A DNA stretch of 64,000 nt, from assembly GCA_009746045.1 (NCBI GenBank), contig RPFO01000041.1, forward strand, positions 7,596,613 to 7,660,612, written 5' to 3'. Origin of the DNA: Mesostigma viride. Its lineage: Eukaryota > Streptophyta > Mesostigmatophyceae > Mesostigmatales > Mesostigmataceae. The translations under genes were made by a program, and so were the position numbers. This document shows positions 53,285 through 63,845 of this stretch, piece by piece (position 1 is the stretch's first letter; each line of letters begins with the position of its first letter). The notes beneath the pieces are model-generated. The model ran no database searches. It was not told the DNA's origin and saw only the letters and a program-made list of their open reading frames with translations.

Positions 53285-56200
53285 CACTAGGAACTCAATT
53301 TCTGAGAAAATTCTCAAAACCCTCAATTTTCTCACCTTTTGTGAGAATTTTTTGAGAAAATTGAGAAAAATCTCAATTTTTTTCCGCAAACGCTAGGCAA
53401 AAAATCTCACCAGGGTGAGATTTTGGTGAGAAAAAGGGCGTTTTGGTGAGATTGGGGTGAGAAAAAACCCTAAAGTGAGAAAAAAGGTGAGAATGGGTGA
53501 GAAAAAGTGAGAAAAATTGAGAAAATTGAGAAAATTGAGAAGTTTCTCACGAAAACGAGAAAAATCACTAACACGAGAAAAATCACAAGTCAACGTGGTG
53601 AGAAATTTCTCACCAAGAGTGTAACACGAGAAAAATCACAAGTCAACGTGGTGAGAAATTTCTCACCAAGAGTGTAACACGAGAAAAATCATGAGCTTTA
53701 TTTCATTAAGTCCTTAACGTGAAAAAAAACTCAACACCACTTGGATATGCATTATAGGGTGCACCACAAAGGTGCAATATAGGGTTCCATACAATATAAA
53801 ACAGCACATCATTCCATAAACAATGCTGTCATGCCCAAATTAAATCAAAAGTCATCTTCTTCAGAACTGTCCGAGGGGTTGCTTGCATCAACATCATCTT
53901 CTGATGACATAGTGTCATCCCCACTAGTGTCGCAATAGTTCACAGCTTTACGCTGCCTTCCACTGGCCCTCTTTGCCATAGGGACCTCCTCAATTACAAC
54001 GGTGCATGGGCTGGCTAGGTCCAGCATCTGTGGGAGCACCACGCCGTTGCGGCTGCGCCCTCGAGCAGGTGCCTTGCCAGCGCGGCGCACCACGTCGCCA
54101 TCACCTACGTCTGCCGCTGCCACCTTCTTCTTCTTCTTGGACCCCTTCTTCTTGCCTTTCTTCTTGCCACTAGGCGGTGGCATCGGCTCACCCTCCTCAA
54201 TCACTTCAAACTGCGGCATGGTGGGGAAATCTGCTGCCACGCTGTGATACACATGGTTACTGAGGGCAGATTGCGCCTGATGTGCCATGCTCCATGGCAG
54301 TTTGGCAGGGATTACCACCATTTCGGGAGCATAGCATTCATCGACGACATACCCAACTGAGCTCACTGCACCTGGCAACACAAGGCACGACGACCTGGGG
54401 GCCTGTGCGCTGCTGATGACCACCAACCTCTCCTGGGGCAGGTGAGCGACATGAAGGCGATCAAAAAGCTCCACCTTCAACAACAGCTGCCATTCCCAGC
54501 CACCTCGTGGGTACTCTAACCTGGCCTTCAGAATGTGTGTGATGAAACCAAAGTCTACACCGCCCGGGCCATGCACCGCAACTCCCGCATTCTTGTGCCG
54601 CTTTCCCTGGGATTGGTCCGCAGCCTCCGTGCGGTAGTTGAACCCGTGTATCCTGACTTTGTGGAAAGAATCCGCGTAGCGCTTCACGCCCCCACACGCC
54701 GCTACAATGACTTGCGGCACAAGCGGCGTCAGGTTTAATGATGCCCATGCCAGCACGTTGAACGTTGTGTCAGCACAGCGATCTCGCCTGCATTCAAACA
54801 AACGCACACCGATAACCCAGCAAAGAGTATTATTATTAAGTATTGGTTATTAAAAAAAAAAAACAGATACAACACAGGACGCTTTTACTGGCGACAAGAT
54901 CATGGCACCCGGATGGGTAAAACCAAACAAACTAGATAATTACTAGGCTGGCTTTGTGACAGTAAAACATGATTGCATGGCTAATCCCAAGGCGCCTTTC
55001 AATAGGACTGAATTAAAATAACCAAAGCAGACGGCGTAAGTAGCATTTGCAAAAAACAAGGCTCACCAGTAGGCCTCGTCGCCATTCGCAGGGTCGCTGT
55101 AATCAGCCTTGGGAAGGGCATCTTCTACCAGCAAATCCCTTGCCGCCGTCATCTCGTCCTCAGAAAACCGGTACCCGTCTTTCACCGAGCGCTTGCCCAG
55201 CTCGATGGTGCGCGACGGATCATTGGTGAGAAGGTCCCACACATAGTGCTTGGTCTTTACCTGCATTGGAAAAAAACATGATAAGCACACCAAGCAAAAA
55301 TACAGAAGGCATTCAATTTAAAGAGCACTTTCCTTGAAAATGAGAGTGAGTAGAAACATCAAGGTTTTACACAAGGAGAGTTTCCATGCTGAATGAAATG
55401 AGCCATCATTGCTTCAGGTAAATGCAGAATTACAAACTCAAGGTGCTATACATCATGTACACACACAAGAAAGAAGTAAAGACCTTCAAATAAGAAACAA
55501 CTTACTCCGGTGGCTCGATGCTGGAAGTAGGATAGCAGCGTCAGCACCTCGAAGTTGACGAAGGACTGGCCCATGGAGTGCTCAACATTGAGTGCAGACA
55601 TGTGGCCAGAAACCGCTGTGTTCATGCATCTCTCACCCCACGCCATGGACCTACCGTCAGGGAGACCGACATTTGAAATCTGCCCCGCCAAATGTGTCGC
55701 TGCGTGAACCGACCTGGACATTTCGGATGCGGGCAGAACACGCTCAAGTGCAACAATTGACCTCAACATAGCCCTTCCTACCTCGTCCAGTTCGTACTGA
55801 GTGAAGACCCTACCGCTAAAGATTGAGTCCCATGCTGCAGACGTTTCCAAAAAGGCAGCTCTTGCGTCTGCGTGCAGGCGGCCTCTAAGCAAAACTGGTA
55901 AGCGCTTCGAAAACAATTCTAGCTTGTCATGAGTCTTGGCCTTTCTTTCTGGCTTGCCATTGGCCAGCAGCCCCACAATATCACCCGGGAAGCAGTCGGG
56001 CAGGCTGTCCTTCATTCGGCGCTCCAGGGCTGCGTGGGAGACAAAAAAAAAAAAACAGTCAAACCCCACAAGTGTAAGTCTGACCGGGGCTGCGTTCAAA
56101 ACGCGTGCGAAAGGAAAACTGAACCACAACCAGAGAAAGAAAAATTGCGAAACTAAATAATTGCACTTGAATCAAATACCTAGAAAACAGTTGGGAGAAA

Positions 56201-56620
56201 AAAGCAAACACTCACCAATAACTTCAGCCTTCTCTTGCGAGGTGAGCTGGCAGGGTGGATGCAACCCCCGCCTCCTGGTTGTTGTCTTGATTGTGCCATC
56301 CATGGCAGTGGTGGTTGTCACGGTCTTCTCCATGTGCAGCTCCGGGTTCAGGTTCATCTCCTTCAGCCGATCCCGAATGGCGTAGGTCAGACCTTCCCCT
56401 GGCAGCAGATTTAAGGAAAACAAAGCCATACAAGCGCAAATGCATACCAATGTTAGTAATACTTAATACACACACTGAACCACAGCATGTAATAAATCCT
56501 AATGGAATTCTCCTTAAATACAAAATGTTGAAAAGGAAAAAAACAGCGACAAACACTAGTGATACAACACTAGACAGCACCGCACTTACCGCTAGTGGAG
56601 TTGGCGACTCGCAAGAGGTT
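53285..56620 (-). mobile_element. CACTA transposon carrying a transposase gene, 3' part
   Basis: The end at 53,285 reads CACTAGGAACTC with TA just outside, inside the copia-2 integrase. The subterminal zone (53,300-53,700) is nearly identical to that of the 35,798 element and full of GGTGAGAAA. Transposase exons follow. The other end is not in view because copia-3 is inserted at 56,621. Confidence 0.8.
53845..56620 (-). pseudogene. CACTA (EnSpm/Tnp2-type) transposase, C-terminal exons with DUF4218- and DUF4216-like domains
   Basis: Five exon pieces on the minus strand with GT-AG borders: about 56,620-56,590 (NSTS), 56,398-56,216, 56,029-55,506, 55,260-55,067 and 54,795-53,845. The third piece resembles DUF4218 of plant CACTA transposases: MSRSVHAATHLAGQISNVG, GRSMAWGERCMNTAVSGHMS, HSMGQSF. 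The last starts with a DUF4216-like region (VRIHGFNYRTEAADQSQGKR, NAGVAVHG, FGFITHILKARLEYP, LLKVELFD). It ends in a Lys-rich patch, a second basic patch and an acidic tail (SDSSEEDDF). The tnp2 catalytic region should lie upstream but is cut off by copia-3. Without it the gene is inactive. The splice sites are inferred from sequence only. Confidence 0.7.
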
Positions 56621-57688
56621 GAGTTGAATGAGAGTTTACCACCGAGGGAATCCATGGCTCTTGCAGGAAAGTTGCCTTTATTATAATGAGCAAACACAGA
56701 CGTAAGTCACGTCAAGTCCGAGACTGCACGTAGCACAGACGACAGGGTCGTTATGCCAAGAGAGCGTGCATGCAAGAGCTAGCGTCCCGGTGCGACCAAG
56801 TCACACATATAGCTTGCTAGGGACGCGTCCAAGTATTCAGCTGCACTGTCACAGCTGAACTGTCAATCAATTGATTACACAGACTCTGGCACGCCTTTGG
56901 CGCGCAGATCTATCAATTGTCCATACGGCTAGTCCTGTGGACCTATCCGTACACTAGTCAGCATCAACTGTCTCATAGGTCCTGGCGCGCTACAGTGCGC
57001 CTACCTATCAATTGACCATCAAGTCCTGTACAAGTCCTGTCAACGTCCTGCGGACTATCAAAGTGACACTTGTACATCCTGTGTCCGTACGCGCCCACAG
57101 TGGCGCGCCGGGTACTGTCGGCACAGCCTAGGAAACGTCATAACTTTTACGTTCCTTAACCAAATGAGGCGTTCAAGGTGCCGTTGGAAAGAGCGTAACA
57201 ATCTCTATCCATCTAACGTAAATCCTTTACGTTAACTCCAATCCCTTCTTTTCTTTAGGGATACATCCCCTGCCAGGGACCCTTGAAGTAGCTTGAAATG
57301 TCCTTCACTCCAGCTTGAAGCTTGAACAGATGTCTTTAATGGCCAATGCCATTCCCCCAGCCCTTTCTTTTAAGGAACTGGAAAAGAAACAGATCTGCCA
57401 CAGGGAAAACCATTTCATGAGAAATGGATAAAAACCTATGGAAGTGGCATTACAGAGTACCACCAGATATTAGAAACACACAAAATTAAATACATACAGG
57501 TTAATTCTATGAGGTCTTCTCCAGGAATTAATCCCATCACCTCGGTAGAGCCTCCAGTACAATGACCTTCTGGCGGTGAGTTACATTAATCCCAGATACT
57601 AATCCCATAAAACCCAGTACATATCTAATATAAGCACAATAAATCCATGACAATTGAAATACCACTTGACAAAGTAAGACGTATTACA
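56621..57688 (-). repeat. Copia-3 3' LTR
   Basis: Positions 56,621-56,763 repeat 63,854-64,000 almost exactly. On the minus strand the LTR would start TGTAATACG at 57,688, just after a purine-rich GGGGAAAC tract, and end at 56,621. It would be about 1.07 kb. The last 8 nt present in the 5' LTR (GTATTACA) are absent here. An ATAATAAAG element lies near 56,680 on the minus strand. Confidence 0.65.
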
Positions 57689-58187
57689 ATAGTTTCCCCG
57701 TCATACTCTCAACAGGTTAGTATTGGCGCCCGTCTTATGGCGCCCGTCTACTTGTCAGATGATAAATTGCCACAGCAAACAAATGACAAAATGAAACACA
57801 TAGGCAACAATTAAATCCTGCCCTGGGGAACTAGGGAAGTCTGAACAGGTAAAACACCTGAGCAGGCCAGCTTGTAGAAACATAATACCAGGGAATCGAA
57901 CCCCGCCCTATAAACCCCAGAATAAAGGTTCCCAGACCATTGTGAGAGGTATGTACAAATATACATTTCTTTTTAAATAGAATACATGGTCTGTAATGGA
58001 CCTGTCAACCTTGTGTAGTCAACAGCATGAACCCCAGCCAAAACCTGGCTGTATCCTGATTAAAATCAGAGTGAGTGTACCATGGTCCATGAGCCTTAGT
58101 ACAGACTAAAATACAGGTATTATGCCAGTCACAATGCTGACACTACCACACAATCTGCTCTCCAATGCCCTATAACCAGGCACCAGC
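57689..58187. other. 3' untranslated region of copia-3
   Basis: No coding frame; lies between the pol stop and the 3' LTR. The purine-rich tract next to the LTR (minus strand, near 57,690-57,705) is a candidate polypurine primer. Confidence 0.4.
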
Positions 58188-61100
58188 TTAGACAGCTTGC
58201 TGAGATGGGTCCATCAGAGACTGAAGAACCTTGTATTGCACTGCTGCCTTCTGCACTAGCTTGGTCAAAGCATCAGCAGGATTGTCAACCCCAGGGATAT
58301 GCTCAATATTGGCCAAGGAGGACAATTCCTTAAGAAGGAGATAATCCAAGTCCCTACTTCTGGCCATCTGCCTGTGCACAAACTGCACCATCCCCATGGA
58401 GTCTGTTTTTAGAAGAGTGGTAACCTGAAGTGGCCAAGGAGTGTTAGAAGTCATCTGATGAAGCAACTCCTTCAGATAAAGGCTTGTGTGAATGCCTTCA
58501 CAAATAGCCCTGCATTCTGCCACATCACTACTGACAGCCACCCGTTTGTGCAGGCGACTGAACCAGCTCACCAAACTCCCCAGGCCTTCCTGTCTGAGCA
58601 CAAAGAGCCCTGCAGCCCTGCCCCTGACCTTGGAGACCTGCCTGCTGTCCATTGAGCTATCCACATACAGCTCCATGCAAATGGGTTGTGATAAATCCAC
58701 TGCAGACAACAGAATGCCAGACGAAGCCCTGACCTGATCAGCCACCTTGGCAGACCCTAGCTCTGTCAGCATGTCATCAGGCAACCTGGCTATGACCATA
58801 AGGTCTGGCCTGGAAATGCCTGCCACCCAAGCAACCATGCCCCTCACCATGGGACACAGTGCCTGTGTGATGACTGGAGGAAGCTTGCTAATGAGGGTCT
58901 CTTGATAATCGTTGCCCCCCACCAGCAGCATACGCCACTCCCCCCCTTCTTCACCAGTGTGGCCTCCATGCCCACAAACAGGAGAGGCTCATTCTCCACC
59001 TGCCATTGCTCCCTACCCAGAGGAAACTTGGACTTAATGATGGAGATCAGCTCCTTAAGCCACGACGTGGGAGCTATCAGATGTAGGTCATCCCCGTGCA
59101 GCGAAGCATACACTGGTAGGCCTTCCCATTGCCCCAGAAACAGACAGGGGTCTACAGGAGAAACCTTCAAGTTGCAATGCTCCTTCAGGAAACGGTTGAG
59201 AGTCTCCCTCCAGATTATTGGACTTGACCTCAGGCCCTCCAGGCCCTTGAGGATTTTAAGGAACTCAGTGTGAATGTCCCTTTTCCATACAGCAGGCACC
59301 CTGACATAGAAAGGCGTCTTGCCCTCCCACTTTTCCTGTGCCACATCTGCATCCCCCTCCAGAAATGCCCTCTTGAAGTCTACCACCACTGAGCCATAGT
59401 CCAAGCCCTTGTTGAGAAGGCCTAGAAATACACACAGCAGCAGCCTCCAAGTGTCATGCAGCATGCCAGGGGTATACAACTCCTCAGCGGTGCACTCACC
59501 AGTACCCTTGAACTCATTCAGTACTGGCCTGACGTGTGGTACCTTGACCCCGTCCACCTCCTTCATCTTGATGACAAACTTGAGCTTGAGTAGACGTCGT
59601 GCAGGAGGCAGGTCATTGACAGGTTCCACGCATTTCTTGGAGATCCAGTCCTCCCCAGATTTAATCAGACCCAGTGTGACCTGGGGACACATAATGGGAG
59701 AGGACATGAGCTTCACCAGGCCTTGGTAGTTTATAGGGCTGTGTCCAGCAAGTGAGTGAGGACCAATGCCCAAACTGCTTGGATGACTAGCAGCTGGCAA
59801 TATGAGGTCATCAACCAAGGGCTCCTGCCCCTGGCACACTTGCACACGCTTAACCGTCCTGGTTACTGCACGTGATAGGTGAGTGGTCCTGAAATTAATC
59901 AGTGGGACCTGACCAGCCCCTTCCTTAGTCAGGAGAGAGGACGTGATCACTACCCCATCCTGGCATAGGAAATTCTGCCCCAGAAGAGCAGGTCCCTGAT
60001 AGCCCTCCAAGACACAAAAAGCAGTGTCCTGTCCAAGGATAGGAATGGATACCTCACCCAGTACCTTCACGTGTACCCCGCCACTGAAGTCAGACACAAA
60101 CTGATAGCTGGGTTCAGTCATGCTGTACCCTGCTGCAGCTCTGGTCCCAATGATGGAAACCTGAGAATTAGTGTCTACCTCTAAGGCAGTGTCCAGCCCC
60201 AGATTGCCATGCCACCTGAGCTTGGCTACCTTGGGCTGCTTCTTGGCCCTTTGCAGAGCCCCAATTAATCCAGCCAAACTTGTCCCCCTGGGCTTGGTTA
60301 GAGCCTTGGGCTTGACAGTTGACTCCCCAGCTGTTGACCTTGCAGCCTGTTCAACAGGTACCTCTGCAACCTGGCCAGGGCTGACAGATTCCCCTGCAAC
60401 AGATGTGGTCGTTGCATCAGTGATGTCACTTGGGACCTGAAAATCCTGCAGGTCCTGTGAGCCTTGTGCCTGACTGCCCTCATTCATCAGGTTAGGCTTG
60501 ACATATGACCAACTCAGCCGGTGCACATGCTTTGGTTCGTCCTCCATGCTGACCAAGCATGCGTGGCTAGCTTCATCAACCTGGGTAACCACCCCAGGAC
60601 TCCAGCTACCACGTTTGCCATAAAGGCTAGGTTCCTTCCAAGCTAGGACCTTCTGACCCACTTGTGGCTCCAGCATCTTCCAACCCCGGTCCTTCTCCCT
60701 CAGCTTGGCAAAGGTGACATGTGCAGCATGTTTCCAGCCCTCCAGCACATGTGGTGGGCACAGGCCATGATATAGACCCATTGGGCTGACAGCAACTCCA
60801 TCATAGTAGAAGTTAACCCTGCTGTTCAGCTGCTGCTCCACGTTCCTCAGCCATGCACTCCTGACAAGTGCAGGTGCAGATAAGGGTACCCAGTCTTCAG
60901 AGATAATCAATTTCTTGACCTCCTGGATTGCCCTCTCTATAGCACCCTGCTGCCCATGAGCCTCCCTAGGTGTAACCAGCAACTCAGGAAGGGTGGGATC
61001 ACCCTTGAGATGCTGAAACTGCATGTCCACCTGGATCCTTGTGGTAGGAAACTTGGCTCTTACATTCTGCAGGGCAGCCAGCAAGTACCTGTTCTTCATA

Positions 61101-61672
61101 GAAGGTAAATGCTCCAGCACCTTGTATTTTGTGTACCTGTCCACGCACACCAACAGTTGCATGCCCCTGATGTGTTGGATATCACACTGCAGATCACCAA
61201 TGCTCTGAGGTATAGCTTTGGCATGTGATTTCCTGGGCTTGTTGGAGGACAACTGGCACTTACACCGTGAGGCAGCTTGCTGACACGCCTTAAGAAGGGG
61301 TGCCCTGCCCATACGGAAGGCAAAGTTGTTTGACAGAGAAGTGGCATGCCCAAACATGTTGTGGATTCGGGCACCCAACTCCTGGTACACAGAGGAAGCA
61401 GTCCCTGGCACAGTCAGGACTGTGCTGTCAGGTTGTCCAGCATCACCATGCTGTCTTCCATCCTGTTCTGACTCAGAGTCTGAGTCACCCTGCTCATGCC
61501 CAACACCTGGACCGCCAGCAGGGACCACATGCATACCACCAGAGGCCTTCACACCCCTCTGTGGTTGTACATTGGTTTCTCTCAAAATGAGAGGTCCACC
61601 CTCGTGCCCAGCACAAGGATGCATGGGGTCAGACATTCTTACAGCTGCACCAGCTGTCAAGGACGTCTTCAT
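58188..61672 (-). CDS. Copia-3 Pol: integrase, retropepsin-like domain, RT, RNase H (one frameshift)
   Basis: The frame 61,672-58,844 holds 942 residues. Integrase: zinc-binding H104/H109 and Cys near 130-139, catalytic D164 (LQCDIQHI), D216 (VDMQFQH) and probable E246 (AIERAI), C-terminal region 335-395. Residues 497-570 look like an aspartic protease: LEVDTNSQVSIIG (DTN in place of DSG/DTG) and PALLGQNFL. RT from about 660: LLKLKFVIKM, motif A D765 in VVVDFKRAF, GLRSSPIIW, and LHGDDLHL (HGDD 859-862 in place of YVDD). After residue 910 the frame must shift in a G7 run (58,939-58,945) to continue through the RT end and RNase H (YVDSSMDSRQVSKV, KTDSMGMVQF, NPADALTK) to 58,188. No protease motif lies upstream of integrase. 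Confidence 0.85.
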
Positions 61673-61813
61673 AGGAACCTGTACCTCTCCAGGTGACCTG
61701 GGGCCACCATGAACCTGGAGATCACCCTCTTGTTGCCCAGATATAAAATCTGCATTGGAGCACCTGGCCTCCCCCTTGGGTGAATTAAGGTGTGTAGGGG
61801 TTGCCTCAGACAG

Positions 61814-62919
61814 TCACTGCTCCTTGTTGTCTTCTTGCTGACTGCCCTTTGAAGGCTGGCCTGCCTGGGACTTGTTGTTGTTCTTGTTGTTGTTTTTCTT
61901 GTTGCTGCCCTGGCCCTGGGTCTTCTTGAAGCTGGGACACTCCTTCTTGATGTGCCCCCACCCCTTGCACAGGTAGCACTGGATCTTTGACTTGCCCTGG
62001 CCTCCTCCCCCGTTGTCAGGCGCGTTACCCTGCCTGGGCTTACCACCCACCCTCCTGAACACCGACTTGGCATGTGATTGCCCGTCAGGGTCGGGTGAAT
62101 GGTTGGCCTTCCGCTTGTTGTGGTTGCCCCCACGTCCTCCTTGGCTTCTGTCAGCCTCAGACGTCTTGGAGCCCCCCTGGGCACGCCCACCTGCGTGGGT
62201 AGCCTTCACAGCTGGCATTCCACCCTCAAACAGCTCCTCTGCCTCGAGTGCTTGTTTGATTATGACCTTGTAGGCCTTGAGGGTAGAGTGTGGGGCACAC
62301 ATGACCTTTAAAGAGCCACGTGTTGCCTTGTCCAGCCCAGAAACCTTGAGCCAGTTTGTCAGGGCTATGCTGTCAGCGACATTGAAGCCGTGAGCCCTGC
62401 CCTCCTCAACCATTTTACAATAATTGAGGAAGTTCTGGATAAGGTCTCCCTTAACCTCCCACCCTTGGTATTTATCCTGCCAATGGATCCCCACTTTCTT
62501 CCGTTGATCCTCTAGCAGCTCCCTCAGCTCTGCCACGTAGACTGCCCAGGCCTTGTTGGCCTTCTTGCACTCTCTAGTGAGGTCTTTAATCTGATCTGTG
62601 CACTTGCCAAAAGTCTGGCTGCCTATCCAGATCTGATAATAGTTTGTACCCCGTACAAGCTTGGAAACCCCTCTAGTCCTTCCACAAACTCCTCTGCCTG
62701 CTTTGGCTTTGAGTCTGAAGTGACAGGTTGCAGCTGATTAACAATAAGGAGACCCTGTGTGGTGAGATCATATCCAGAGACAGCATGTGTATTATTATTA
62801 ATAGGCACATTGGTAATCTCGCCGGTAACCCCCACGTCATCTACGTGAGCGGTCCCGCTACCAGCACCCCCATTATTATTCCCACTGGCTAGGCCCTTGC
62901 TACGGCGTCCCTCAGCCAT
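61814..62919 (-). CDS. Copia-3 Gag with CCHC zinc knuckle (one frameshift)
   Basis: The ATG at 62,919 starts MAEGRRSKGLASGNNN. After about 80 residues the frame breaks at a 4-base G run (minus strand, 62,668-62,671). The other frame continues at once with the gag motif NYYQIWIG and helical capsid sequence (SIALTNWLKVSGLDKATRG, KAYKVIIKQALEAEELFEG). Near the C-terminus there is a zinc knuckle CYLCKGWGHIKKEC (C-x2-C-x4-H-x4-C) within a Lys/Asn/Gln-rich tail ending EDNKEQ. Gag forms the particle and its knuckle binds the RNA. Corrected length is about 370 residues. A single missing or extra base separates this copy from an intact gag. Confidence 0.85.
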
Positions 62920-63041
62920 GGTAAACTACACTAGCTGTGTATGGCCCTGAGCTAAGCAGCTGGAAAACAAAAGACAGGTAGATATGTACAATCTGTCAAA
63001 AAGCCGCCTGCCCCGGTGCCGACCGCGCCACCATGCCGAAT

Positions 63042-63827
63042 TCAGTCGAGACCACGAAAATCGCAGTAGTCGTAGTCGTAAATTGGATCGTTGGCGACAG
63101 GCGCAGGCGCCTCCTGGCCTTGCCCAACCTCAATCGTCACCGGAGTTTCGATGACGATGGGGTCCAACCGACGTCCCGTCACCGGATCAATGCGGCGACG
63201 ACGGCGGCGGGTGACGATGCGGAGCGGGTTGGTAAGAATCGTTAGAAAATCCCACCCGTCCGGCGCCCACTCTCGCAATGCAGACAAGAACGCGACAAGA
63301 TTGAGCAGCAATTGCCGCTCACGCGTCCGGAAGCCTCGCGACAGCAACTGCAGAATCGCAAGGTCTTGAAACAGGTTGGTCGTAATCGTCGGAATGACGC
63401 CCGAACGAACCGACAGCCAGTTAGCGAGATTGCGCTGGTAACCTGTAAGCGATGAAACCGCGTTGTCGATCTCCTCAGAGACCTCGGCAACCGCGCTGGG
63501 CGCTTGCAACCCCGCCCGGGTATGGACCTCGAAGTCCGCGAGCAAAGCTCGAATGGAATCAAGGTAATCGCGAAACCCCGAAACAATCGAAGGTTGCGGA
63601 GGCGGGGGCGGCAGTCGTAGGTTTTGCAGCAGTGCCTGCTGCTGAGCGCGTAGCTCCGCACTGGACGCTACCGCCTGGTCAACAACACGCTGCCACGCCG
63701 GATTAAGAACCGGACGATCTTCACGAACAGGAGTCGTCGAAGGACCAGCCGGAGATTCGGCGATGTCCGCTGGACTGCCCAAAATTTCAGAATCCCTCGG
63801 AATGCGGAACTCCATCGAGTCCGGCAT
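63042..63827 (-). CDS. Leader ORF between 5' LTR and gag, unrecognised
   Basis: The ATG at 63,827 lies about 19 nt inside the LTR edge and opens 261 codons to a stop at 63,042; gag begins 123 nt further on. The N-terminus (MPDSMEFRIPRDSEIL) is followed by a Pro/Ser segment. Residues 38-75 contain a Gln/Ala helix and PPPPPQP. Several amphipathic helices come next (FRDYLDSIRALLADF, FQDLAILQLLSRGF, LLLNLVAFLSALREW), then a hexa-arginine patch followed by IDPVTGRRLDP, and an acidic/Tyr C-terminus (YDYDYCDF). GC content is higher than that of gag/pol. I do not recognise a family. It could be a captured gene or an element-specific accessory protein. Confidence 0.6.
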   Translation of the reverse strand: MPDSMEFRIPRDSEILGSPADIAESPAGPSTTPVREDRPVLNPAWQRVVDQAVASSAELRAQQQALLQNLRLPPPPPQPSIVSGFRDYLDSIRALLADFEVHTRAGLQAPSAVAEVSEEIDNAVSSLTGYQRNLANWLSVRSGVIPTITTNLFQDLAILQLLSRGFRTRERQLLLNLVAFLSALREWAPDGWDFLTILTNPLRIVTRRRRRRIDPVTGRRLDPIVIETPVTIEVGQGQEAPAPVANDPIYDYDYCDFRGLD

Positions 63828-63845
63828 TTTTCTTGGTACGAAGAT

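Noticed and set aside
57875-57955. tRNA-like B box (GGTTCGATTCC) on the minus strand
   Set aside because: Only 5 bp of acceptor stem pair, the anticodon arm is poor and no convincing A box is present. It lies in the copia-3 3' region.
63042-63827. Leader ORF as the N-terminal part of gag
   Set aside because: A separate gag with its own ATG, helical capsid part and zinc knuckle follows downstream, so this frame is an additional ORF.
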